From an uncultured Saprospiraceae bacterium (GTDB lineage: Bacteria; Bacteroidota; Bacteroidia; Chitinophagales; Saprospiraceae), in assembly GCA_905480595.1 (NCBI GenBank), contig CAJQQY010000344.1, positions 1 through 52,080 of the forward strand: a stretch of 52,080 nt of DNA, given 5' to 3'. The number at the start of each line of letters is the position of its first letter. Positions within the stretch are counted from its first letter, which is position 1. The translations under genes and the position numbers were made by a program. Positions 17,731-26,003 of this stretch are shown here, in pieces. Below the pieces are notes generated by a model. That model was given only the letters and a program-made list of their open reading frames with translations. It did not search any database and was not told the origin of the DNA.

Positions 17731-18867
17731 TTAATGATTATAAACTATCATTAATCGAATTCCTGGTCCTGAAAATTGATTGACTAAATCATTTTGTTGA
17801 ATTCCAGAAATTGCTGATGGATTGTAATATGCCATCACGTAAGCTGAGATTTTTTCAAACTGATGATTGTAATTTATATTGAATGTAAAGTTCTCCGCCG
17901 TCCAATTGTATAAAAATACACCACTTATATTATCAAAAAAACCAAGTGGATAAGACACCATTGCTGCGGAAACATTCGTAGTATTTTCTAATCCTAAAAA
18001 TTGATTATCCAAGGCTACTGCCAAATGTTCTAACATTACATTTACGCCATTGCCAATTCCAAAAGTATAATCTGTTCCGATATTAAAAAGCGCTTGGTGT
18101 GTCAGGAATCCTACGTCTTTAGTTTTGTAAATCAAAGCCGTCTCGAACCATAGTCCTACTCCGACATCCCATTTTCCATCCAGACCAAATCTATGCTCTG
18201 GTATTTTTTCAAACTGAGGAAGAAATTCTACACTTGTAGAGTTCGCTGCGCGATGATGATAGGAAAAAGCAATTTCTCCTTTTTTCGTAGGGTACTGAAT
18301 TCGTCCACCAAATTCTGGGATTGTCTTATTCGTTTCAATGGCATCAAAACCTCTCGTTTTTTCATTTCCGTACAAAGCCCACAACCAAATATTGGCATTA
18401 TTCAGAAAATAATATCTGCCAAGCACTCCGTAAACTCCATTTGTCAATTGCAATGGATCTCTTGGGTCAATTTGATTAAACCATTGAATCGGTCTAAGCA
18501 ATGACGCTGATCCAAAATCTATTTTTTGCAATCCTACTCGTAACTCAAACTGCTTCGCATTATATCTTGCCCAAACTCGATAAGGTTGAATATTCCCATC
18601 AAGACTTGAAGTGTCAAAAGGTGAAAATAAAATATTTCCATTGATATTAGCTGATGCTTCGAAATCGAAAAACCTCGTTTGTGCAGAATCCATTGGAATC
18701 AAATAACTCGCCTCTGGAATATATCGTGAACCTAAAAACCCTTCCATTTGATTGTCAGGAGAGTAACTTCCCACCATGATGAATTGCCCTTCAAACTCTA
18801 CTTTCTGTTGTCCAACAACAAAAGTGCTCCAACCAAAAACCAACAAAAAGAATATCCATTTTCTCAC
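17731..18867 (-). CDS. Outer-membrane beta-barrel protein
   Basis: A 378-residue protein with a signal sequence (MRKWIFFLLVFGWSTFVVG) and alternating hydrophobic/polar strands rich in Tyr, Phe and Asn, ending in GIRLMIVYNH, as expected of an outer-membrane barrel. The stretch LRVGLQKIDFGSASLLRP followed by DPRDPLQLTNGVYGVLG resembles porin-like proteins of Bacteroidota. The start is a GTG, which places the signal peptide exactly at the N terminus. It lies 8 bp after the TetR gene and upstream of the ABC genes, so it may be the outer-membrane part of the same TetR-controlled export system. The exact family is not certain. Confidence 0.65.
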   Translation of the reverse strand: MRKWIFFLLVFGWSTFVVGQQKVEFEGQFIMVGSYSPDNQMEGFLGSRYIPEASYLIPMDSAQTRFFDFEASANINGNILFSPFDTSSLDGNIQPYRVWARYNAKQFELRVGLQKIDFGSASLLRPIQWFNQIDPRDPLQLTNGVYGVLGRYYFLNNANIWLWALYGNEKTRGFDAIETNKTIPEFGGRIQYPTKKGEIAFSYHHRAANSTSVEFLPQFEKIPEHRFGLDGKWDVGVGLWFETALIYKTKDVGFLTHQALFNIGTDYTFGIGNGVNVMLEHLAVALDNQFLGLENTTNVSAAMVSYPLGFFDNISGVFLYNWTAENFTFNINYNHQFEKISAYVMAYYNPSAISGIQQNDLVNQFSGPGIRLMIVYNH

Positions 18868-18875
18868 AATGAGGT

Positions 18876-19466
18876 TTATTTATTTTTTTCAGAAATACCG
18901 TAAATGCAAAAATTTGTAAGCGCCATAATTAACTCTGATGAATTTTTATAAATTTTTAATAAGTTTTCATCATGTGCTTTTTGTCCAATATCATTGAACA
19001 TATACATTATAAAATCTATCTTCAAATCCTTTCGAATAAATCCTTCTTTTTGTGCTTTTCTAAAATCTCTTTTAATCATTAGAAGTGATTTCTCTCTTTC
19101 TTTTTCTAAATCTACAATCAACTCCGCAAATGATGGATGATATAAATCAGCTAGAAAATCATTGCTCATTTTTTTAACAGACTCATGTTTTAGTTCGATG
19201 AGTTGAGCCATTTTTTCTGGAAAATTAAAATTCTCATCTTCCATAATTCGCTGATAATCATTTCTCGATTGAGAGGTTAATTCTTCCAAAACTACTTTCG
19301 CAACTTCATTTTTATTTTTGAAATTTCTATAAAAAGTCATTTTACTTATGCCAGCTTTTCTACAAAGCTCTTCTACAGAAACTTTTCGAAGGCCGTGTTG
19401 CCAAAATAAATCTTTAGCCGTTTTCAAAATATTAGCAGCCGTAGAGTTTAAAGTAGTATCAGTCAT
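18876..19466 (-). CDS. TetR/AcrR-family transcriptional regulator
   Basis: A 196-residue regulator. The N-terminal helix-turn-helix (about residues 12-58) reads KVSVEELCRKAGISKMTFY followed by RNFKNKNEV, a typical TetR DNA-binding domain. The rest is the helical ligand-binding and dimer part, with no clear family match. It is the first gene of the leftward cluster with the barrel protein and, after a gap, the ABC transporter, and probably represses its own operon. An array of TTACGA/TCGTAA half-sites sits just before the start codon and is the likely operator. TetR proteins of such clusters usually sense a lipophilic compound; the ligand here is unknown. Confidence 0.9.
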   Translation of the reverse strand: MTDTTLNSTAANILKTAKDLFWQHGLRKVSVEELCRKAGISKMTFYRNFKNKNEVAKVVLEELTSQSRNDYQRIMEDENFNFPEKMAQLIELKHESVKKMSNDFLADLYHPSFAELIVDLEKEREKSLLMIKRDFRKAQKEGFIRKDLKIDFIMYMFNDIGQKAHDENLLKIYKNSSELIMALTNFCIYGISEKNK

Positions 19467-19480
19467 TAGTCTTTTTATTC

Positions 19481-19539
19481 ATGTTACGATTATTTTTTAA
19501 AGTTACGATTTCTGGTCGTAAAGTCAAAATTCGTAACAT
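19481..19539 (-). promoter_or_regulatory. Probable TetR operator array
   Basis: Four half-sites occur in nested inverted order. TTACGA at 19503-19508 faces TCGTAA at 19516-19521 across 7 bases. Around this pair, ATGTTACGA at 19481-19489 faces its exact inverse TCGTAACAT at 19531-19539. The array starts 15 bases before the TetR start codon, so it suits self-repression. Confidence 0.7.
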
Positions 19540-19649
19540 TGATATTTGTCACCCTCTTTTTCTAATTATAGATTGCTATATTTTTCTGAAAAAAATTAAA
19601 GGAAATCAGATATGGTGACAAAAATCACCATCTCACTTAACAAAAGTCA
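19540..19649 (+). promoter_or_regulatory. TGA-N6-TCA boxes before the first CBS-USP operon
   Basis: The perfect palindrome GGTGACAAAAATCACC lies at 19614-19629. A one-sided copy, TAACAAAAGTCA, is at 19638-19649 with its centre 22 bp away, and the pair is centred 71 and 93 bp before the CBS start. A further box, TGATATTTGTCA at 19540-19551, abuts the TetR operator and may affect the TetR gene instead. Confidence 0.75.
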
Positions 19650-19714
19650 TCATTTCCCCCTTCGTTTCTCCTCAATTTGTGTTCAAAATAATTGTTCACT
19701 AAAAAAAATAAATT

Positions 19715-20143
19715 ATGAATGTTTTAGCTCCAGTTTCTACTATTATGACAAAAGATGTAATTAGCGTTGGCGAAAGAGATCGATTGACCTTGGTCAGAGA
19801 TATCTTTAAAGAGCACGCTATTCACCACCTTCCTGTAACTAAAGCAGGGAAAGTAGTTGGTATTCTTAGTAGGGAAGATTTACTACTTTTTATGAAAGGC
19901 TTGGGTGAAAATACTTTGGAAAAAATCATCAATGAAACACGCCTTAATAATTACAATGTCGAAGTTATCATGACTAAAGGCGTAGGTAAATTAGAACCTA
20001 CTGACCGAATCAATGTCGCGTTAGATATTTTCGCAAAAAATTTATTTAGAGCATTACCTGTTGTTGAAGATGATAAATTAGTTGGAATCGTCACCACTTT
20101 TGATATTATCAGAATACTTAATGAAGAAACGTCTAACGTTTAA
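19715..20143 (+). CDS. CBS-pair domain protein
   Basis: A 142-residue protein made only of two CBS motifs (about residues 7-65 and 80-138). Each shows the pattern IMTKDVISV or IMTKGVGKL, then HHLPV or RALPV, then VVGILSRED or LVGIVTTFD. CBS pairs bind adenine nucleotides and sense energy state, but such stand-alone proteins have no catalytic domain and their partners are unknown. It is the first gene of a unit with a USP gene 37 bp downstream, behind a near-perfect regulator box. It is one of seven CBS-pair proteins in the window and most resembles the one at 48090-48521 (both open with MN..APISSIM or a close variant). Confidence 0.92.
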   Translation: MNVLAPVSTIMTKDVISVGERDRLTLVRDIFKEHAIHHLPVTKAGKVVGILSREDLLLFMKGLGENTLEKIINETRLNNYNVEVIMTKGVGKLEPTDRINVALDIFAKNLFRALPVVEDDKLVGIVTTFDIIRILNEETSNV

Positions 20144-20180
20144 TCATTAATTTCTTTTTAAAATTTTAAAACTTCAAAGC

Positions 20181-21029
20181 ATGAAGAATATATTAGTGCC
20201 TATAGATTTTTCGCAATGTTCAAGGGATGCATTTTTATATGCTAAAGGATTAGCGGATACATTGGGATTCTCAATTAAATTGGTACATGTATATATTGGC
20301 AATTTGAATACTGATGCATCTATAAATCTTCAGCCTGTAAACAGTAGAGAGGAAGCAATTCTCAAGAAGATGCAGGAGTTTGTCAAAGTCAATCTTGAAG
20401 AAAACAACAATTCCAATGTTTTGACTCGACAAAAAATCGAGACCGAAGCAATCGTTGGATTAAGTGCAACTCATGAGATTGTAGAATTGACTAAAGATGA
20501 AGATGATATTGCTATGGTTGTAATTGGTACAACTGGAGATGGTAATATGATAGAAAAAATGTTTGGTAGCGTTTCTTCTGCAGTAGCTCAACGTTCTCAT
20601 TGCCCAGTAATTTTGGTTCCAAAAGGAATTGAATTTAAGAAATATGAAAATGTACTTTATGCCAGCAATTATGAATCAGCTGATGAAAATTTACTTGATC
20701 AAATTGTTGATTTTGGAAAGGTATTTAGTGCCACCATGCATTTTGTACATGTAGAAGAAAATGACAATTACGAAACTGTAGAAGACACTATTTTCTATAA
20801 ACTTTTTGAAAAAGGTGATCCTTCATTTTCATTTAACATCGTCAATATTAAGAATCGTTCTGTTTTGTCAGGATTGAATCAATATGCTGATGAAAATAAT
20901 GTAGACCTCATCGTTTTAGTTAATCGCCAACGGAACTATTTAGAAAATATATTCCAGTTGAGTCTGACTAAAAGAATGGCAAAAGCCTCTAAACTTCCGG
21001 TGATGGTTTTTCATTTATTAAACGAGTAG
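20181..21029 (+). CDS. Universal stress protein, two UspA domains
   Basis: A 282-residue cytoplasmic protein of two tandem UspA folds. The first starts MKNILVPIDFSQCSRDAF and carries the nucleotide-binding loop IGTTGDGNMIEKMFGS near residue 115 (G-2x-G-9x-G-S), followed by CPVILVP. The second fold (about 155-282) lacks that loop. ATP binding is therefore expected in the first half only. It follows the CBS gene closely and a strong terminator follows it, so the two form one operon. UspA proteins help survival in energy or oxygen limitation, with poorly known partners. Confidence 0.93.
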   Translation: MKNILVPIDFSQCSRDAFLYAKGLADTLGFSIKLVHVYIGNLNTDASINLQPVNSREEAILKKMQEFVKVNLEENNNSNVLTRQKIETEAIVGLSATHEIVELTKDEDDIAMVVIGTTGDGNMIEKMFGSVSSAVAQRSHCPVILVPKGIEFKKYENVLYASNYESADENLLDQIVDFGKVFSATMHFVHVEENDNYETVEDTIFYKLFEKGDPSFSFNIVNIKNRSVLSGLNQYADENNVDLIVLVNRQRNYLENIFQLSLTKRMAKASKLPVMVFHLLNE

Positions 21030-21104
21030 TTTTCGAGTTTGGAGTTGTTATAATTTTTTCTCAAAAATTTTATACTCCTCCAGTTTTTTAAATAAGCAAT
21101 GTGG

Positions 21105-21141
21105 ATCCTTCCTATGATTTATTTCTAGGAAGGATTTTTTT
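21105..21141 (+). terminator. Intrinsic terminator after the CBS-USP operon
   Basis: ATCCTTCCTA at 21105-21114 pairs exactly with TAGGAAGGAT at 21126-21135, followed by seven T residues. It ends the rightward transcript of the CBS and USP genes and insulates the next CBS gene. Confidence 0.88.
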
Positions 21142-21184
21142 AAAACGTAAAACTGCTACTCTTAAATTTTAAAATCAAATCATT

Positions 21185-21625
21185 ATGAATACAAATACAG
21201 CTTTAAGAGATCTTATGACGACAGACTTGACCGTCATCCAATTAGATACTCCTTTCAATAAGATCAAGTCTATTTTTGATTCTAACCCTTTTCATCATCT
21301 TCCGGTGGTAGATAATATGGCAATGGTTAAAGGTATTATTAGTAAGCAGGACTTCACTAATTTAGCTTTTCGGCTATACAACGAGACTGGTGGAAAAATA
21401 TACTCTGAAAAAACCTATAACAACATATTTGCAAAAGACATCATGACTAAAAATCCTGTCTTTTTAAATCCTGATGATAGCGTTGGATTAGCTGCCGATT
21501 TATTTTTAGAAAATGTTTATCATGCCATTCCAATTATGGAAGATGGTGTTTTGGTAGGAATAATTACAACGCATGATTTAATAGCTTTTGCATTTTACAA
21601 ATCACCAGTTGGTGATGAAGAATAA
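21185..21625 (+). CDS. CBS-pair domain protein
   Basis: A 146-residue protein of two CBS motifs: LMTTDLTVIQLDT with HHLPVV and VKGIISKQD, then IMTKNPVFLNPDDSVG with HAIPIM and VGIITTHDLIAF. It is closest to the CBS protein at 24606-25040 (shared LRDLMTTDL-like opening, YNETGG-like linker and C-terminal THDL or PYDL). Unlike its neighbours it has no TGA-N6-TCA box upstream and is cut off from the previous operon by a terminator, so it may have its own constitutive promoter or depend on read-through. Confidence 0.92.
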   Translation: MNTNTALRDLMTTDLTVIQLDTPFNKIKSIFDSNPFHHLPVVDNMAMVKGIISKQDFTNLAFRLYNETGGKIYSEKTYNNIFAKDIMTKNPVFLNPDDSVGLAADLFLENVYHAIPIMEDGVLVGIITTHDLIAFAFYKSPVGDEE

Positions 21626-21675
21626 TTTTTACAATTAAATTTGCTCTCTTAAATAACCCTTCTCTCAAGAAAAAA

Positions 21676-21701
21676 AACCTACATCTTTTCAGATGTAGGT
21701 T
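21676..21701. terminator. Bidirectional terminator between convergent genes
   Basis: AACCTACATCT at 21676-21686 pairs exactly with AGATGTAGGTT at 21691-21701 around a TTTC loop, with A residues before and T residues after. It separates the rightward CBS gene from the leftward USP gene and can stop both transcripts. Confidence 0.88.
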
Positions 21702-21747
21702 TTAGAAACAACTTTATTATTGTTTCAAACATTATCCTAATTAAAAA

Positions 21748-22602
21748 TTATAATTCTACTTGCACATCTCCAAAGTCAAGACTTAAAACTGGTGCCTCAC
21801 TATGATTGACCAAAGCCTCGATATTACTTCCAGCGAAAATTCTTTTTAATGGACTTCGATTTTGATTAGATACGACAATTAAATCCGCGTTCACTTCTTC
21901 TGAAAAATGTCTAATCCCAACATCTACTGACAAGTCTCTATAAAAATGTGTCTTACAATTATATCCTTCGCATAATTCTTTAAAATCTTTCATCGCTTCC
22001 TTCATTAATAAGGAAGGTTGAGCAAACCAGCCTGAAGTATTAATTGACAAAAGATGGATTGTCTCAGGCGTAAACCATTTGATGAATTTTAAAAACTTCT
22101 GGAATGGTTCCTTTTCTTTTTCATCAAAATTCGATGCAAAAACTATATTCTTAAATGAATATTCTTTGAGTGGATTTTTTATTACAAAAACTGGAACGTG
22201 TAATTTCCGAATGGCTTTTTGAGTATTAGAACCAATAAAATATTCTTGCTTTCCACTTACTCCATGAGATCCCATCACCACAAAATCTGTTTTATTTTCA
22301 GTTACTTGATTTTGTAATTCTTTTAAAAATTTACCTCCAGAGATAATTGTTTGTAATTTTATTCCTTCTCGATCAGCTCTTTCTTTCCACTCTTTCAACA
22401 ATACATTTACATTTTCAATTAATTGTTTTTTGTCGGGTAATTTATTCTTTTCCTCATCGGATAATTCATTCCAATCATCAGGAAGATCTATACACGCAAA
22501 AAGATGTAAGGTCGCATCAAAAAATTCAGCGAAGGCAAATCCTAAATCTATCGCGTATCCTGCACACGCTGAAAAATCAGTAGGTACTAAAATGTTTTTC
22601 AT
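21748..22602 (-). CDS. Universal stress protein, two UspA domains
   Basis: A 284-residue tandem UspA protein. The first domain has MKNILVPTDFSACAGYAID and the ATP loop MGSHGVSGKQEYFIGS near residue 113, followed by VPVFVIK. The second domain ends with SNQNRSPLKRIFAGSNIEAL and PVLSLDF. It is a clear paralogue of the USP at 51004-51864, sharing GIRHFSE and the KRIF.GS..EALV block, and the two flank the island. It is transcribed alone, with a perfect paired box upstream and a terminator downstream. Confidence 0.93.
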   Translation of the reverse strand: MKNILVPTDFSACAGYAIDLGFAFAEFFDATLHLFACIDLPDDWNELSDEEKNKLPDKKQLIENVNVLLKEWKERADREGIKLQTIISGGKFLKELQNQVTENKTDFVVMGSHGVSGKQEYFIGSNTQKAIRKLHVPVFVIKNPLKEYSFKNIVFASNFDEKEKEPFQKFLKFIKWFTPETIHLLSINTSGWFAQPSLLMKEAMKDFKELCEGYNCKTHFYRDLSVDVGIRHFSEEVNADLIVVSNQNRSPLKRIFAGSNIEALVNHSEAPVLSLDFGDVQVEL

Positions 22603-22655
22603 GTTTTCGAGTTTTTATTTTAACTCAAAATAGGCATTTTGGTATTTCTCGTGAT

Positions 22656-22691
22656 TGATATTCTTCATTCAAAAAGGTGATTTTTGTCACC
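22656..22691 (-). promoter_or_regulatory. Paired TGA-N6-TCA boxes before a USP gene
   Basis: GGTGATTTTTGTCACC at 22676-22691 is a perfect palindrome flanked by A5 and T5. TGATATTCTTCA at 22656-22667 is the partner. Centres are 22 bp apart and lie 59 and 81 bp before the USP start at 22602. Confidence 0.85.
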
Positions 22692-22707
22692 TTTTTAATT
22701 AAATGAA

Positions 22708-23394
22708 TTAAAAAGGGTATAAATCCTTCGCTGGAATTTTTACTCGTTTAAAATATTCACAAGTTTCAAAGACTATTTCTTGCTTTAAGATTTCATCAAA
22801 TTCTAATCGAGTTGGGTTTATTTGGTATTGTTCCACGTCCTCGTAGGAAACATCTTTTACCGAAGTAATTTTCTCCAAATCACTTACCTCTCCAGGGAGG
22901 TTAGCCATTTTTAATTCAAGGTTGGTATCCTCATCTAGGGAAAGAATAATTACTTCGTAGTCTCCATCTTTTAATTTCATGTTCATCACTTGGTGGCCTT
23001 TATAAGACTTTAAAATATTCTCTTCACTCAAAACAAAAAGAGTATCTGCCAAACGAACAGAAGCAAAAACGGTATCATTTTGAATTTTATAAATTGTACA
23101 ATCTCCTAAATCTTTTACGAATAATGATTCACCTGTTTTAATCACATTAGGATCTGATTCAATCCTATTCTCAGGAATAGAAAAGTCAAACCAATGCGTT
23201 TTATAAATAATATTTTTATCTATTACTACTAAACTACTATCTGATTCGCAAAAAAATGTTCCTATGAATTCAGGAGAAAAAGAAGTTATTTCAGGAATTC
23301 CTTTTGGCTGTGGAGTTTTAAAAACTACGGCAGGTTCACAAGAAGCAATCACTACGATTATTGAAATAGTTAAACCGATTATTAAATTTTTCAT
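22708..23394 (-). CDS. Putative lipoprotein of unknown function
   Basis: A 228-residue protein with a lipoprotein signal (MKNLIIGLTISIIVVIASC, with the lipid-carrying Cys at position 19). The mature part is acidic and mostly beta-strand in pattern. I recognise no family. It ends only 17 bases before the box of the next USP gene. The divergent region in front of it holds a box pair shared with the gene at 23609, though at 142 bp or more from this start, so control of this gene is uncertain. It is probably anchored in the periplasm or outer membrane. Confidence 0.7.
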   Translation of the reverse strand: MKNLIIGLTISIIVVIASCEPAVVFKTPQPKGIPEITSFSPEFIGTFFCESDSSLVVIDKNIIYKTHWFDFSIPENRIESDPNVIKTGESLFVKDLGDCTIYKIQNDTVFASVRLADTLFVLSEENILKSYKGHQVMNMKLKDGDYEVIILSLDEDTNLELKMANLPGEVSDLEKITSVKDVSYEDVEQYQINPTRLEFDEILKQEIVFETCEYFKRVKIPAKDLYPF

Positions 23395-23530
23395 GATACT
23401 TTTTTTTGGATTTGATTGAATTTTAATTCCTTTTAGTCATGGACTAAAGACCTGCTTGGGCTCTTTTAGGAAGGGCGCAAGCTATTTTTAGATTCAATTT
23501 CAATTTGGCAATTTCTAAATTCTTATTATT

Positions 23531-23566
23531 TGATAAATATCATCTTACCTATTGATTTTTATCAAT
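23531..23566. promoter_or_regulatory. Paired TGA-N6-TCA boxes in a divergent region
   Basis: TGATAAATATCA at 23531-23542 and ATTGATTTTTATCAAT at 23551-23566 have centres 22 bp apart. They lie 72 and 50 bp before the rightward gene at 23609 and more than 140 bp before the leftward lipoprotein gene, so the rightward gene is the more likely target. Confidence 0.75.
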
Positions 23567-23608
23567 GATTTAAACTTGAACTAGGTCTATTTTTATGAGG
23601 AAAAAAAG

Positions 23609-23986
23609 ATGAAAATTTATAATGCCAAACTATTAAAAGATTTACAAACAGAATTCAATCAAGCTTTTCCTTATTTGAAAATTGAATTCTTTAGTAAACC
23701 TCATGAAGACGGAAACGGATCGAATGAAGCAGATATCTTAGATAGTGAGTTAACTGTTGGAGAAGTGCGAGATAATGATGTTAACGGCTTCATTCCGATA
23801 GATGGGAAAATTCCAGTTGGTATTTTTGAAAAATTATTTCAAACTAATTTCGGCTTATATGTTCAAGTTTACAGAAAGTCTCATGGTAAGTGGTTACAGA
23901 CTTGGGTAACTGACATTTGGACTTTGGAGGAACAAAATAATCGTGGAAAAATTTTAGGCGATAGAGATAATTTACTCGCAAAATAA
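23609..23986 (+). CDS. Uncharacterised 125-residue protein, paralogue of the product at 43534-43908
   Basis: A small soluble protein without signal or membrane segment. It shares a clear pattern with the protein at 43534-43908: EFNQAFPYLKIEFF near residue 14, then a variable acidic middle, then GLYVQVYRKSHGKWLQTWV near 88 and WTLEEQNNRG. I know no name for this family. Both copies sit in the island behind paired regulator boxes and beside CBS genes, so they are likely part of the same stress response. The conserved aromatic and basic C-terminal block suggests a ligand or protein-binding face, but no function can be given. Confidence 0.75.
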   Translation: MKIYNAKLLKDLQTEFNQAFPYLKIEFFSKPHEDGNGSNEADILDSELTVGEVRDNDVNGFIPIDGKIPVGIFEKLFQTNFGLYVQVYRKSHGKWLQTWVTDIWTLEEQNNRGKILGDRDNLLAK

Positions 23987-24070
23987 TTTAATTGTATTCA
24001 GATATATTTAATTCCTTAGGTGATTTTCATTGGCAGAAAATCATCTATTTTTTTTTAGGTCATATTATCC

Positions 24071-24102
24071 AAAAAAAATGTTGCCCTCTAAGAGAGCAAC
24101 AT
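24071..24102 (-). terminator. Intrinsic terminator after the two-CBS operon
   Basis: A 12-base stem (24078-24089 with 24091-24102, one mismatch) is followed on the minus strand by eight U residues. It ends the leftward lipoprotein-CBS-CBS transcript. A weaker inverted repeat at 24020-24042 (TGATTTTC/GAAAATCA, followed by T residues) may end the rightward gene at 23986. Confidence 0.82.
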
Positions 24103-24147
24103 CGGTTCACTTCTGACTATTCTTTTTCATATTAGAATAAAGTCAAC

Positions 24148-24591
24148 TTATCTAATATTTAATAATTTTTTTTCATCGTATGCATAAGTCAACATATCAA
24201 ATGTTGTAAGCATCCCAACCACTTTATTCTCATCATCTACGATTGGCAAGGCATGAAATAAATTCTCTTTAAAGATACCTAACGCAACCGTGATTGGATC
24301 TTCAGGATGCAGTTTAGCTACTTGCTTGGTCATCACATCTTTAACTAACATTGACATCATAAATTTCCGATTAGCCACATCAGCTTTTGAATTTTTAAAG
24401 ACAGAGAAAGTTGTCAACATCTTATTATAATCATGTCGACTAATAATCCCAACTAATTGTTCGTCCTCATCTACAACGGGAATATGATGAAAAGAATTAG
24501 TATCAAAAACTTCTTTAGCTACCATCATTAAGTCATTTGGACGAATGGTAACAACATCTGTGGTCATTAAATTCTTTATTGGAGTATTCAT
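24148..24591 (-). CDS. CBS-pair domain protein
   Basis: A 147-residue two-CBS protein: NLMTTDVVTIRPNDLM with HHIPVV and LVGIISRHDYN, then VMTKQVAKLHPEDPI with HALPIV and VVGMLTTFDML. It is the last gene of a leftward unit, 14 bp after the preceding CBS gene, and is followed by a terminator. Both motifs keep the Asp or Thr-Asp positions typical of nucleotide-binding CBS pairs. Two different CBS proteins in one operon suggest a heteromeric or graded sensor; that is inference. Confidence 0.92.
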   Translation of the reverse strand: MNTPIKNLMTTDVVTIRPNDLMMVAKEVFDTNSFHHIPVVDEDEQLVGIISRHDYNKMLTTFSVFKNSKADVANRKFMMSMLVKDVMTKQVAKLHPEDPITVALGIFKENLFHALPIVDDENKVVGMLTTFDMLTYAYDEKKLLNIR

Positions 24592-24605
24592 ATTCTTAAG
24601 TTTTT

Positions 24606-25040
24606 TTATTTAGAAATAGACACATCATTAAAAGCATATTGCATCAAATCATATGGTGTAACAATACCCACCAATTCATTTCCATCTACAACTGGAAGTG
24701 CTCGAAACTTGTTTGCTTTGAATATATCAGCAGCTAAACCAAGCGTATCTTCAGGGTCAATAGTCATTGGATCGTTGGTCATCATTTGTTTGACTTGATA
24801 ATTATTGTACCAGTCATTAGAAAAATTTTGTCCCGTAGTAACAAAGGAAACATGATAAGCTGTTTTCCATAAATCTTCCAAACTGATAATTCCTACCAAT
24901 TCTTTTTCTTCATTGACTACCAATAAATGATGAAAATCATTTTTATCAAATAATGATTTCACTTCCCCGAAAGAAGTTTCAGGAGCTACCGTCACTAAAT
25001 CAGTAGTCATAATATTTCGAATTATTTTTTCCGTATTCAT
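24606..25040 (-). CDS. CBS-pair domain protein
   Basis: A 144-residue protein of two CBS motifs: NIMTTDLVTVAPETSF with HHLLVV and LVGIISLEDL, then MMTNDPMTIDPEDTLG with RALPVV and LVGIVTPYDLM. It is nearest to the CBS protein at 21185-21625. It lies between the helical lipoprotein gene and a further CBS gene on the minus strand, with no separate box, so it should be read from the promoter at about 26000. Nucleotide binding is the expected activity. Confidence 0.92.
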   Translation of the reverse strand: MNTEKIIRNIMTTDLVTVAPETSFGEVKSLFDKNDFHHLLVVNEEKELVGIISLEDLWKTAYHVSFVTTGQNFSNDWYNNYQVKQMMTNDPMTIDPEDTLGLAADIFKANKFRALPVVDGNELVGIVTPYDLMQYAFNDVSISK

Positions 25041-25115
25041 TTTGTTAAAGTTTAATTATATCGTTTTAATAACAGGGAGCAGTTTCTCCAAAAAGAATCT
25101 ACTGCACGTTGTATC

Positions 25116-25943
25116 TTAAAGGCCAGCGTAATAATGTTTAGAGCTAATAAAATCTCCAAACCCAGCCAAATATTCTAAATATGCTTGTCTCAAAAAAGTA
25201 GCTGTCATCGCCAAATTCTCTCCTTCCATTTCTTCAACTGCTTGATTAAAAACTATAATCGCCTCTTGTAATTTTTTCTTTTGATTTTCTAATACTTTCA
25301 AATCATCCACATCTAAGTTGAATAACTTCGCATCAACTTTTGCTTTTTCAACTATCCTCCATTGCTCATTCATATCTTTAACGATATCTTCAAATTCGCA
25401 ATAATCCAACAAACAAAGCATTTGATCAATTGCCACTTCCTCCGCCAAATCCAATGATGCTTCAAACTCCCAAACATTATCTAAATAATAATCTATGTCA
25501 TGTTGACTTCGCAAATCCATCATTTGATATCTGACATGATCTAAAAAAATGTATGCATCTTTTGGCTGCATGGCATCAATTGAAAAATATGCATCAGATA
25601 ACCACGCATCTGTCATTCGAAATGCTTCTTGCCAATCATCATTCTCTGGATTTAAGCTTTTATACTTTCGATTAACTTTTTGCCAAGAATGATTTAAGAA
25701 AAAAACTGATCTTTTCGCATTATCCATCTCACCTTGTCGCACATAATAAAGTACTGGAATGTAAGCTTTATCAAACTCCGCCATATCATGTAACAATACA
25801 TCTACATTTTGATCCTCACATGAACTTGACAAAGAAAAAAAGAACACAAAAAGCAACAAACCCATCACCGAAAAATTCTTGCTTTGTATTTTTCGTCTTT
25901 GAAAAAATTGGCCGATTGTACTTATTTTTTTTATTTTTTTCAT
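25116..25943 (-). CDS. Putative helical lipoprotein of unknown function
   Basis: A 275-residue protein with a lipoprotein signal: a hydrophobic stretch ending in LSSSC, Cys at residue 42 of this frame or residue 16 if the start is the ATG at 25865. The mature part is almost entirely helical, rich in acidic and aromatic residues (for example AEFDKAYIPVLYYVRQGEMD and FLRQAYLEYLAGFGDFI), and resembles a periplasmic helical bundle. There is no CxxCH, so it is not a heme c protein of the usual kind. It opens a unit with two CBS genes behind a paired regulator box. I do not recognise the family. Confidence 0.7.
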   Translation of the reverse strand: MKKIKKISTIGQFFQRRKIQSKNFSVMGLLLFVFFFSLSSSCEDQNVDVLLHDMAEFDKAYIPVLYYVRQGEMDNAKRSVFFLNHSWQKVNRKYKSLNPENDDWQEAFRMTDAWLSDAYFSIDAMQPKDAYIFLDHVRYQMMDLRSQHDIDYYLDNVWEFEASLDLAEEVAIDQMLCLLDYCEFEDIVKDMNEQWRIVEKAKVDAKLFNLDVDDLKVLENQKKKLQEAIIVFNQAVEEMEGENLAMTATFLRQAYLEYLAGFGDFISSKHYYAGL

Positions 25944-26003
25944 CTTTTCTCAATTAGTCTTTAATAATATTCTAAAGTTAATAAGGTTAGAAAAGATGGG
26001 TAT

